From Treponema pedis (GTDB lineage: Bacteria > Spirochaetota > Spirochaetia > Treponematales > Treponemataceae), in the NCBI RefSeq assembly GCF_017161325.1, contig NZ_CP045670.1, positions 744,001-808,000 on the forward strand: 64,000 nucleotides of DNA. Direction: 5' to 3'. Below, piece after piece: positions 19,325 to 27,457 of the stretch. Within the stretch, counting starts at the first letter, position 1, and each line of letters starts with the position of its first letter. Under the pieces are notes generated by a model, which did no database searches, was not told where the DNA came from, and saw nothing but the letters and a program-made list of their open reading frames with translations. A program made the translations under genes and the position numbers.

Positions 19325-20266
19325 ATGGAAAAAATATACAGCTCGTTTTTAAAACATACAAATTCTCATATTATAAAAGGTAACAACCCGTATCGGAATT
19401 TTGAAACATACTTTTTTTCTTCGGAAATAGGAACGGGTTATACTGCAATTTATTCGGTAGATTCTTATGCCGACATTTGTATTACCGACCATATTTATTA
19501 CAGCGATTTTAAATATGCGGTACCGACGGATGAAGGGATTTATTTTCAACAATATGATTCAATAGATTCAGAGCGGAAGTATTATGCGGGCAGGGTATAT
19601 CCCGGAATGCAATATCTTACAGTCAAACAAAAGCCGGGAACCGTTTGTTATGTTATTAAAAAAAAGACACCGGCACGGGTTATCGGAGTTCAATTAAAAC
19701 CGGAGTATTACCGCAGTTATTTAAAAAAGATGTTCGGAATAGAGGAAGATGAGTTTAGTAAAAAGATTGCTGTTTTGCCTAAAGAAATTCGCATACCTGA
19801 AATTTCGCTTATATTGAATCAAATACGCACGTTTGCGGGAAGTTCTGCAAGTGCAAAACTCTTTTTTAAAAGCAAGGTTGATGAGATTACTTCATTGCTT
19901 TTGCAAAAAAGTGATGCCGCATTAAAGAGCTGTCATAGTATTACAAAAGCAGACCATGAAGCTATTATGATGACGATTGAATATATACACTCCAATTTAA
20001 GTAAAAAACTTTCGCTTAAACAGCTCGCAAATATGTCTTATATGAGTCCGTCGAAGTTCAAGTATGTTTTTAAAGCAGTTACCGGACTTACGCTCGGCAG
20101 CTATATGTTAAACACACGAATGGAAAAAGCCTGCGTTATGCTTTGTAAGACAAATATGTATGTTGCAAATATTGCACAAAGTTTAGGCTACTCCAATACC
20201 GGTTATTTTTCCGCACGCTTTAAAGAGTATACCGGACTGTTACCGAATGAGTACCGCTGTCGGTAA
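19325..20266 (+). CDS. AraC-family transcriptional regulator
   Basis: This 313-residue protein has two parts. Residues 1-200 are an unassigned sensor domain (FETYFFSSEIGTGYTAIYSV). Residues 215-312 carry the double helix-turn-helix of AraC proteins: LSLKQLANMSYMSPSKFKYVFK, then VANIAQSLGYSNTGYFSARF and a terminal PNEYR. This resembles YbtA/PchR-type regulators that respond to siderophores, but only the DNA-binding half is clear. It is divergent from the ECF-ABC operon, which it probably controls. The Shine-Dalgarno (AAAAGG) is weak. Confidence 0.85.
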   Translation: MEKIYSSFLKHTNSHIIKGNNPYRNFETYFFSSEIGTGYTAIYSVDSYADICITDHIYYSDFKYAVPTDEGIYFQQYDSIDSERKYYAGRVYPGMQYLTVKQKPGTVCYVIKKKTPARVIGVQLKPEYYRSYLKKMFGIEEDEFSKKIAVLPKEIRIPEISLILNQIRTFAGSSASAKLFFKSKVDEITSLLLQKSDAALKSCHSITKADHEAIMMTIEYIHSNLSKKLSLKQLANMSYMSPSKFKYVFKAVTGLTLGSYMLNTRMEKACVMLCKTNMYVANIAQSLGYSNTGYFSARFKEYTGLLPNEYRCR

Positions 20267-20542
20267 AAGCGATGGCGCTATTATACTGTTATTCGCACGG
20301 GATATCTTGATAGCAAAATTTTATAGGTTTACTGCCAAGCGGATAAAAACAATTTTCTCCCGCTGCCGCAACGCCTGAATTTTTCCATAGATAAACAAAC
20401 ACAATTTTACGTCATCAGATCTCCGTTAAAACGCAAAAACATAAAGCCATACACGTAAAAATTATAATTGCAGACGATAAAGCATATAGAATAGAAAAAA
20501 AATAAAAATTTTGATATTATGCAGATATATAGAGGGACTATA

Positions 20543-22579
20543 ATGACTTTAAAAGAATTACTACATACAAGCGGCTATACACTTTCTCAATTTAAACAAG
20601 AAAAAATTGCTGTATTTGAAAAAACGATTATTTTAAAAGGGGAAAAACAAACTCCGTATATCAACTGCATTATACGCGGGAAAGAAATAAAGCTAACCCC
20701 CGAAGAGGCGGTACGCCAGCTGTATACTCAAACGCTCATTGAAGAATACGGTTATGATAAACAAAACATCAGTTTTGAATATCAAGTACAAATGGGGCGT
20801 GATTCGCATAAGCGGGCAGATATCATCGTGTTTGAAAAAGAGCGTCCTATGCAGCCGTACATTGTAGTGGAAGTCAAACAGCCGAAAGAAGCCGACGGGC
20901 GTAAGCAAATGGAATCATACTGCAAAACGCTGGGAGCCAGTATCGGAGTTATTACAAACGGAAACACGGTGGAAGAGTTTTATGTAAACCGGCAAAATCC
21001 CAAAAGCAAAACAAGCTGCCTTGAAAAATTAAGCTATCTTCCCAAAGCCGATATGAGTTTAAGCGATGTACTGAATATTAGGTATACGCTTAAAAATCTT
21101 ATTATAAATGATGAATTGAAAACTACAACACTTAAAAAAATTATATTGGGATTTGAAGATGTAGTTCTTGCCAATTCCGGTGTAGACAGTTTTGAAGAAA
21201 TTTTCAAACTTATTTTTACAAAACTATATGATGAATTTTTGTCGGGTAAGGACGCCGATACGATTGCCGTTTTAATCAATGATGCCGGCAAGCACATAGA
21301 AGAAATTGATGATACGAAATTCCGTCTTTTGGAGTTTAGAAATACCGGCACGGAATTGGAAGTACAAAAAAGATTAAACGAATTATTTAAAAAAGCGCAA
21401 ACACAATGGAGCGGTATTTTTGAAGACAATGCAGGGTTTAAATTGACCCCTTCGGAATTAAAACTGTGCGTTTCTTATTTACAGGATGTAAAATTATTCA
21501 ATTCAAATTTGGAAGTGATAGACGACGCGTTTGAATATTTAGTGAACAAAGAGCAAAAAGGAGATAAGGGACAATATTTTACACCGCGCTATGTTATTGA
21601 TATGTGTGTAAAAATGCTGAATCCGAAACCGGAAGAAACAATGATTGATACCGCTGCAGGAAGCTGCGGTTTTCCGATGCATACGATTTTTCATGTATGG
21701 AAAAACCTCAATCCGAATGTTACCAATCATCTTACCACACAAACAAGAACGCAAGAAGAAAAAGATTATGTACGCGATAAAATTTTTGCAATTGATTTCG
21801 ATCTTAAAAGCGTCCGTGTTGCCCGTACGCTTAATTTAATCGCAGGCGACGGGCATACTAATGTACTTCGTCTTAATACGCTCGACTTTCGCCGATGGGA
21901 AGAAACGCAAAACGATAAATTGTGGCAGCGCGATTATAACGAAGGGTTTTTAAGACTCGGCACATTAAAAACCGATACTGCAAGTTATCAAAAATTTATG
22001 TTTGATATTTTAATGGCAAATCCGCCCTTTGCAGGAGATATAAAAGATGAAACCATCCTTGCTCTATTTCCGTATCTAAGCAAAAACGCTTCGGGGAAAA
22101 TACAAGGTAAGGTCGGTCGCGATATTTTATTTATTGAACGCAATCTTGATTTTTTAAAACCGGGCGGCAGAATGGCGATTGTTTTACCGCAAGGCAGGTT
22201 CAATAATTCAAGTGATAAATACATACGCGAGTTTATTGCCGAGCATTGCCGTATTTTAGCAGTCGTAGGTCTACACGGTAATGTTTTTAAACCGCATACC
22301 GGTACAAAAACAAGCGTATTGTTTTTGCAAAAATGGGACGATACAGTATGTCCGAAAAAAGACGATTACAATATCTTTTTCGCCACAATGCAGGAACCGA
22401 GTAAAGATAATTCGGGTGAAAAAATATATGTTAAAAATGAAGACGGAAGTTTTGCACTTGACAGTCACGGCCATATATATGTAAAGCATGATCTTTTTAA
22501 TCACGACGGACTTACTCAAGACGGTATAGCGGAAGCTTTTGCCGAGTTTGCAAAAAAAGAGGGTTTAAGTTTTTTCTAA
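20543..22579 (+). CDS. Restriction-modification protein, nuclease fused to N6-adenine methylase
   Basis: This 678-residue protein starts at MTLKELL, preceded by GAGGG; an upstream Met is less likely. The N-terminal part has a PD-(D/E)xK-like motif, RADIIVFE then IVVEVK (D93, E110, K112), as in HSDR_N nuclease domains. The C-terminal half is an N6-adenine methylase with DTAAGSCGF (S-adenosylmethionine binding, near residue 370) and MANPPFAGD (NPPF catalytic motif, near 493). No helicase motor is present. One chain that cuts and methylates and depends on a separate S subunit is the plan of BcgI-like or type I-derived systems. The specificity genes follow directly. Confidence 0.88.
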   Translation: MTLKELLHTSGYTLSQFKQEKIAVFEKTIILKGEKQTPYINCIIRGKEIKLTPEEAVRQLYTQTLIEEYGYDKQNISFEYQVQMGRDSHKRADIIVFEKERPMQPYIVVEVKQPKEADGRKQMESYCKTLGASIGVITNGNTVEEFYVNRQNPKSKTSCLEKLSYLPKADMSLSDVLNIRYTLKNLIINDELKTTTLKKIILGFEDVVLANSGVDSFEEIFKLIFTKLYDEFLSGKDADTIAVLINDAGKHIEEIDDTKFRLLEFRNTGTELEVQKRLNELFKKAQTQWSGIFEDNAGFKLTPSELKLCVSYLQDVKLFNSNLEVIDDAFEYLVNKEQKGDKGQYFTPRYVIDMCVKMLNPKPEETMIDTAAGSCGFPMHTIFHVWKNLNPNVTNHLTTQTRTQEEKDYVRDKIFAIDFDLKSVRVARTLNLIAGDGHTNVLRLNTLDFRRWEETQNDKLWQRDYNEGFLRLGTLKTDTASYQKFMFDILMANPPFAGDIKDETILALFPYLSKNASGKIQGKVGRDILFIERNLDFLKPGGRMAIVLPQGRFNNSSDKYIREFIAEHCRILAVVGLHGNVFKPHTGTKTSVLFLQKWDDTVCPKKDDYNIFFATMQEPSKDNSGEKIYVKNEDGSFALDSHGHIYVKHDLFNHDGLTQDGIAEAFAEFAKKEGLSFF

Positions 22580-22611
22580 AAAGCCCCTTTAACGAAGCAA
22601 AATATAAGGCT

Positions 22612-24138
22612 TTGTTAGAGGGGCTGGAAGTAAGCGTGGTAAGGTTAAGTGAAGTAATAAATGAAAATGACACATTTAGATTTGATAGCGAATATTTTAA
22701 GAAAAACTATTTAGAAAATGAGAAAAAAATTTTAAGGTTTGAAAAAAATATCGGAGATTTATGTAGTCAAAATATTAGAAATATTAAAACTTTAAATTTA
22801 AAAAAAGATTTTAATTATCTCCAAATCAGTGATGTGGATATTCTTAATGGCTTATCATATTCTACTTCTAAAGTGAACTTTCAAGAAATTCCGGACAGAG
22901 CTACCTATATATTAATGAATAATGATGTTTGTATTTCTACGGTTAGACCGAATAGAAATGCAGTTGCCTTAATATACAAACCAAAACGTCTTGTTGGAAC
23001 AAGCGGTTTTGCAGTATTAAGAGTAAATAAAAAGAAAATATTGCCTGAATTTCTATATATTTTTTGTAAAACAATTTTTTTTATAACAAAAATGTTAAGA
23101 AATAATACGGCCTCTTTATATCCTGCCGTATTAAATTCCGATGTTTTGAATTGTAGAATTCCTATTTTACCGATAGCTTTTCAACAAAAAGTCGCAACAT
23201 TGGTAAAATCGGCTCATACTAATCTTGAAACGGCAAAGCAAAAATATTCCGAAGCGGAAAATTTACTTTTAGAAACTTTACAATTAAAAGATTTCCACAT
23301 TGCAAATAAACCGGTAAACATTAAGAGCATAAAAGAAAGTTTTCTTAAAACCGGCAGACTGGATGCGGAATTTTACCAACATAAGTATGAACAATATTGG
23401 AATTTAATCAAATCGCATTCTTACGTATTTATTCGCGATGAATACACACATATTACGGAAAAACCTGAATGGAAAAATCAACTTTATCAATATATCGAAA
23501 TCGGAGATATAAACATAAATGACGGTTCATATCAATCTCATTGGATTGAATACAAAGAATTACCGGCAAATGCAAAAATTCAAGTAAAGCAAGGTGATGT
23601 GCTAATTTCAACAGTCCGCCCCTACCGCGGAGCAATAACGATTGTCCGCAGTGATGATAAAGATTTAATAGTAAGCGGTGCATTTACTGTGTTAAGGAAA
23701 AAAACTCACTCCGGTTTTAATACCGAAGTGTTAAAAGTATTGCTCCGTTCCGAGTTATATAAAGATTGGTTGTTGCAATTTAATGTAGGAACAAGTTATC
23801 CGGTAATTAAAGATGAAGATATTTTGAATTTGCCCATACCGGTAATTTCAAAAGAGTATCAAACCAAAATCGCCGAGTATATACAAAAAGCACAGATACT
23901 ACGCGAAGAGGCAAAATCATTACTTGAAAATGCAAAATTGAAGGTAGAAAAAGAGATTTCTGCAAATTCATTCTATATTACCCCCCCCCCCCCCCGAAAA
24001 AATGATAGAGGAAATCGCTTACTATTATCGGTTGGCGGAGTGGATATTATACGAAGCCGTATTCAATTTACGGTTTGCCCATTTGAGTGTAACGGAGAAA
24101 ACACTGAAAAATTCTTTTTTGAAAACAGGGCGGCTTGA
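22612..24138 (+). CDS. hsdS: Specificity subunit S with poly-C tract
   Basis: The protein chooses the DNA target of the upstream nuclease-methylase. It reads LLEGLEVSVVRLSEV, a first target-recognition domain, a helical spacer (AKQKYSEAENLLLETLQL), SFLKTGRLDAEFYQ, and a second recognition domain ending IAEYIQKAQILREEAKSLL. After ITPPPP the frame goes through 15 C (23981-23995) into a nonsense tail of about 50 residues. With 14 or 17 C it would join the next frame into one 715-residue protein; with 13 or 16 C it stops at once. The only start I find is TTG at 22612. The frame is open upstream through the end of the methylase gene, so the true start is uncertain. Confidence 0.85.
   Translation: MLEGLEVSVVRLSEVINENDTFRFDSEYFKKNYLENEKKILRFEKNIGDLCSQNIRNIKTLNLKKDFNYLQISDVDILNGLSYSTSKVNFQEIPDRATYILMNNDVCISTVRPNRNAVALIYKPKRLVGTSGFAVLRVNKKKILPEFLYIFCKTIFFITKMLRNNTASLYPAVLNSDVLNCRIPILPIAFQQKVATLVKSAHTNLETAKQKYSEAENLLLETLQLKDFHIANKPVNIKSIKESFLKTGRLDAEFYQHKYEQYWNLIKSHSYVFIRDEYTHITEKPEWKNQLYQYIEIGDININDGSYQSHWIEYKELPANAKIQVKQGDVLISTVRPYRGAITIVRSDDKDLIVSGAFTVLRKKTHSGFNTEVLKVLLRSELYKDWLLQFNVGTSYPVIKDEDILNLPIPVISKEYQTKIAEYIQKAQILREEAKSLLENAKLKVEKEISANSFYITPPPPRKNDRGNRLLLSVGGVDIIRSRIQFTVCPFECNGENTEKFFFENRAA
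23981..23995 (+). repeat. Poly-C tract (C15), candidate phase switch
   Basis: Fifteen consecutive C lie inside the specificity gene. Tracts of this length change by slipped-strand mispairing, and the three reading frames downstream give three clearly different products. Confidence 0.95.
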
Positions 24139-24760
24139 CGCTGAATTTTATCAGAAAAAGTATGATAGGATTTTGAATAAACTTAAACGGCATAATTTTT
24201 GTTTGTTAAAAGACATTGTAACTATAAAAAAATCGATCGAACCGGGTTCCGATTCTTACGATACGGAAGGTCTTCCTTTTATACGTGTTGCCGATTATGA
24301 TAAAAATGGTATATCAAAACCCGCTAAATATTTATCTGAAAAATTTTATAATGAAAATCAAACCTTATTAAAAAATTTAATGCCTAAAAAAAATACGATA
24401 CTTTTTTCTAAAGACGGCAGTATCGGTATTGCTTATTTACTAACCGAGGATTTATACGGTATAACAAGCGGCGCTATTTTGCATTTGGACATTAAAAACA
24501 AAAAAGAAATTCTACCGGAATATATAACCTTAGTATTAAATTCGGCTGCCGTAAAAATGCAAGCGGAAAGAGATACGGGAGGTTCTATTATTCAACACTG
24601 GCAGCTGACTGCTATTGAAAACATTATTATTCCTGTTGTACCTATTGCAATTCAACGAGAAATCGCAGAACTTATAAATATGAGCTTTACATTAAAAGCT
24701 GAAAGTAAGGCATTGCTTGAAAAAGCTAAAAAGCTGGTAGAAGATGAAATAGAAAAATGA
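24002..24760 (+). CDS. Third specificity module, out of frame after the poly-C tract
   Basis: These 252 residues continue the specificity protein in the -1 frame. They begin MIEEIAYYYRLAEWILYEAVFN, a segment usual in the middle of such S proteins. They then repeat the linker SFLKTGRLDAEFYQ already seen at about residue 240 of the upstream frame. A third recognition domain (LLKDIVTIKKSIEPG to IENIIIPVVPIAIQREIAELI) and a closing helix follow. There is no Shine-Dalgarno before the ATG, so it is probably expressed only as a fusion when the C tract has a suitable length. Confidence 0.8.
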   Translation: MIEEIAYYYRLAEWILYEAVFNLRFAHLSVTEKTLKNSFLKTGRLDAEFYQKKYDRILNKLKRHNFCLLKDIVTIKKSIEPGSDSYDTEGLPFIRVADYDKNGISKPAKYLSEKFYNENQTLLKNLMPKKNTILFSKDGSIGIAYLLTEDLYGITSGAILHLDIKNKKEILPEYITLVLNSAAVKMQAERDTGGSIIQHWQLTAIENIIIPVVPIAIQREIAELINMSFTLKAESKALLEKAKKLVEDEIEK

Positions 24761-24814
24761 TTTAGCTGAAACTTGCATACATATCTGGTTTTTAACAATA
24801 CTGCACGATCTCAG

Positions 24815-25044
24815 AATTCCATCAGCTTACCTATGGCAAGCGATCCTCGACTTTTGATAAAGTCTGCGGTTGATGGAATTATAAGGAGGCTTATTTTAGA
24901 CAATGCAGATAGTATTGCCTAAAAACACTGTCAAGTTTGCGGATCAAACTTGCAGAATGTATGTGCTTTTTCAGGCTGACACCTTACAAAAGCACAGGTA
25001 TTCGACAGTCTCAAAATCTGATGATTTCTGCGGCTGTCGAATTT
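24815..25044. repeat. Multi-hairpin repeat unit in reverse orientation
   Basis: Read on the minus strand, this is the same element as at 18.7-19.2 and 30.0-30.35 kb. H1 is AATTCGACAG with CTGTCGAATA around a CCGCA/TGAGA internal loop. H2 is GTGCTTTT with AAAAAGCAC, then CATACATTCTGC. H3 is CAAGTTTG with CAAACTTG, then ACAGTGTTTTTA. H4 is AGGCAAT with ATTGTCT around ACTATCTGC, then AAAATAAGCCTCC (24885-24897). A second, H1-only unit (24815-24880) lies beyond it, with stem AATTCCATCA / TGATGGAATT. Confidence 0.75.
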
Positions 25045-25065
25045 TAATGGAGCTTTTAATACGCC

Positions 25066-25125
25066 GGCGGCAGCGGGGTTGTTGAAAAAGCAGGCGGGGT
25101 TGAAACAACTCCCGCTGCCGCAACG
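25066..25125. repeat. Long GC-rich hairpin
   Basis: GCGGCAGCGGGGTTGTT and AACAACTCCCGCTGCCGC pair almost perfectly around a loop of about 25 bases. CGCTGCCGCAAC is also found at about 12198-12209 and 20360-20371 in other gaps. The rest of the 24761-25303 gap holds no gene I can support. Confidence 0.5.
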
Positions 25126-25303
25126 CCCTAAAAAATTGTGTTATCGGCAATTCATACCCGCCTTAACATTGGGGAACAAACGCATAAAAGTGAGGCCCCA
25201 AGCTCTGCAAACTAAGCGGGCTTCCAAAGCGATTACAAGTCGGCACAGCAAAGCCGAACTCACGGGAGAACAATCGAGTCAGCAGACTGTATACTGCGGC
25301 TTC

Positions 25304-26539
25304 TTATCGCTCTTGCAGCGTTTCCCGTCCCGTTATTTCTCCCGCCAATTCAAAGCCTTTTTTTGCGGCGATAACGGCGACAATTTCGTTTATAACCGCA
25401 GCGGCGGCTATTGTCCCTTGAATAAGCTGTGCATACTGCGGAACACTGCCCGACAGTACCGACACGGCTATACCGGTAAATACGAGGGAAACACCCGAAT
25501 GCGGCAAAAGCGTTAAACCTAAATATTTTTTTACCGGATCGGGGGAATGCATCAGTGCCGCACCGAAACGGGCTCCGAAATATTTTCCCGCAGCACGGGA
25601 GGCAATATATAAAAAGGTAAAAAAGCCTGCGCCGAATATCAAACGGTAATTAAGCGGAGCGCCCAAGTTAAGAATGGCCGCCGTCATTGCAAGACTTATT
25701 ACCGGATTAACACGGTGCATCAGCTTTTCGAGTTTTTCTTCCGGTATCATATTGGAAAAAAGTGCGGAGTATGCCATTCCGATAAGCATAAAATTCAACA
25801 CCGGTTTTGCAAATATCGAGGTATTTACGTATATCCCGATTGCCGTAGCTGCGGTAATTGAAATGCAGAGATTGATACATAACGCTGCAAGACTGTTTGT
25901 CTTTTGCATAATAAAGCCGCTGATAACGCCTGCAATGCCTCCGATAAAAAGCGGCAGCACAATAATCAGCGGAATGATGAGCGGGGAAAAAGCTCCCGCT
26001 GCCAAGTGCATTTTTACCGCCGCAATAACCGTAAAAAAGATGACGACACCGACCATATCATCAAGCACCGCCATCGGAATAAGCGTTTTTGTTACCGGGC
26101 CGTTCGTTTTAAATTCCTGCACAATAGATAAAGCAGGCGCCGGAGCCGTTGCAAGTGCAATGCCGCCTAAAATCAATGCAATGTACACCGGAATACCGGC
26201 GGTGTAAAAGGCAAGGGTAAACACAAGCGAAACAATCAAAAATGTTCCTACCGACTGTGTGAGCGTCGTGATAAAAATCTGCATACCGGCAGCTTTTATT
26301 TTTTTCCACACCAGCTCGGAGCCGATTAAAAGACCGACCGTACATTCAATAATGCACATCAGGGTTTCGTATACGGGCGTTTCCAAAATAGCGGAGTTTA
26401 ACACGGTAAACCCGAACGGGCCGACAGCCATTCCCGCAATAAGCCAGCCGAGAATTGCAGGCAGCCTGCATTTAGAAAGAGCTTTCCCAAGACACAGCGC
26501 AATCACAAAAGCCGCCGTATATCGTACAAGTAATATCAT
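25304..26539 (-). CDS. Cation:proton antiporter, CPA2/KefB-like membrane domain
   Basis: This 411-residue protein has about twelve hydrophobic segments along its whole length. It opens RLPAILGWLIAGMAVGP, the usual first repeat of CPA2 antiporters, and has MAVLDDMVGVVIFF with the paired Asp of the ion-binding core. It lacks the cytosolic TrkA-N domain of full KefB/KefC. The start is an ATG with GGAG just upstream. Members exchange Na+ or K+ for H+. It is a single gene with no evident partner. Confidence 0.85.
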   Translation of the reverse strand: MILLVRYTAAFVIALCLGKALSKCRLPAILGWLIAGMAVGPFGFTVLNSAILETPVYETLMCIIECTVGLLIGSELVWKKIKAAGMQIFITTLTQSVGTFLIVSLVFTLAFYTAGIPVYIALILGGIALATAPAPALSIVQEFKTNGPVTKTLIPMAVLDDMVGVVIFFTVIAAVKMHLAAGAFSPLIIPLIIVLPLFIGGIAGVISGFIMQKTNSLAALCINLCISITAATAIGIYVNTSIFAKPVLNFMLIGMAYSALFSNMIPEEKLEKLMHRVNPVISLAMTAAILNLGAPLNYRLIFGAGFFTFLYIASRAAGKYFGARFGAALMHSPDPVKKYLGLTLLPHSGVSLVFTGIAVSVLSGSVPQYAQLIQGTIAAAAVINEIVAVIAAKKGFELAGEITGRETLQER

Positions 26540-26595
26540 ACATACACTCCATATATAGTATTCATAGTTTATACTAATTACCGCAGCATGAACGA

Positions 26596-27267
26596 TTAGT
26601 CTGCCGCTTGAGCGGTGTTTTTTACCGCTTCCATTTTTTTATCAAGACAGGCGCATATTTGCGCACATTCGAATAAGGCACTTTGTACCGTATGCAGTTT
26701 GTCTTCTGCGATGTGTTTTTTATATTTTATTTTATGCTCCAAACTTGCCCATAAATCCATCGCAATGGTTCTAAATTGAATTTCCGCCTTTACCCATTTT
26801 TTTTCGTCCGCTAAAAAAATAGGCACTTCAACGATGAGGTGTAAACTCCTGTATCCGTTCGGCTTAGGATTTTTAATGTAGTCTTTGGTTTCAATGAGGC
26901 GTATATCGTCTTGTTTTAAAAGGCTTTCCGCAAGCAGATAAATATCGTTTTCAAACGAACTGATGACGCGGATACCGGCTATATCGAAAAGATACTTTTC
27001 CATGTTTTCTACGGTAATATCGCAGTTAATCCGTTTGAGTTTTTTAATAATACCGTCAACGGATTTTATGCGCGATTTTATCGTTTCTATAGGGTTACGA
27101 TCATACTGAAGATTAAATTGAGAATCCAATACGTTGAATTTTGTTTCAAGTTCCATAACGGCACATTTGTAATACGTCAGTGCCGTTTTAAGCGGCAAGA
27201 TATATTCGCTCCATTCATCGTTTAAAACTTTAGCAAAAAAATCTTCCCGTAATTCCGTTGTGTGCAT
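26596..27267 (-). CDS. Small alarmone synthetase (RelA/SpoT synthetase domain)
   Basis: The protein makes (p)ppGpp by moving pyrophosphate from ATP to GDP or GTP. From the ATG preceded by GGAG it has 223 residues; an upstream Met has no such site. The synthetase motifs are visible: ESIKSR-type IETIKSRIKSVDGIIKKL, DIAGIRVI, NPKPNGYRSLHLIVE, AEIQFRTIAMDLWASLEHKIKYK. Hydrolase and regulatory domains are missing, as in RelQ/YjbM-type proteins. A hairpin-rich gap separates it from pepA upstream. Confidence 0.92.
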   Translation of the reverse strand: MHTTELREDFFAKVLNDEWSEYILPLKTALTYYKCAVMELETKFNVLDSQFNLQYDRNPIETIKSRIKSVDGIIKKLKRINCDITVENMEKYLFDIAGIRVISSFENDIYLLAESLLKQDDIRLIETKDYIKNPKPNGYRSLHLIVEVPIFLADEKKWVKAEIQFRTIAMDLWASLEHKIKYKKHIAEDKLHTVQSALFECAQICACLDKKMEAVKNTAQAAD

Positions 27268-27393
27268 ACGCTGCTCCGCAATAATTGAAAGAACAGTATA
27301 ATCGGAACGGTGTGCTTTGTTAAGCGGGACGGGGAACAACCAACAAAGTTTCGAGTTGAAAAACCCGTTCTGTCGGGGTGGTCACCCTTCCCC

Positions 27394-27449
27394 TTCATAC
27401 GGTACGTCTTGATTACTCTTTATTGAGTTTCTACAATCGACGTACCCTT
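27394..27449 (-). terminator. Hairpin between pepA and the alarmone synthetase gene
   Basis: GGTACGTC and GACGTACC form an outer stem (about 27402-27447) with an inner ACTC-TTTATT-GAGT stem. It lies just past the pepA stop and may attenuate read-through; there is no clear U-run. Confidence 0.35.
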
Positions 27450-27457
27450 AAATCTTA

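Noticed and set aside
24903-25085. 60-codon frame with GGAGG upstream
   Set aside because: It lies wholly within the reverse multi-hairpin repeat; the GGAGG is the repeat boundary motif and the predicted peptide has no protein-like pattern.
25079-25516. 145-codon plus-strand frame
   Set aside because: Its second half is antisense to the antiporter gene and its first half covers a GC-rich hairpin.
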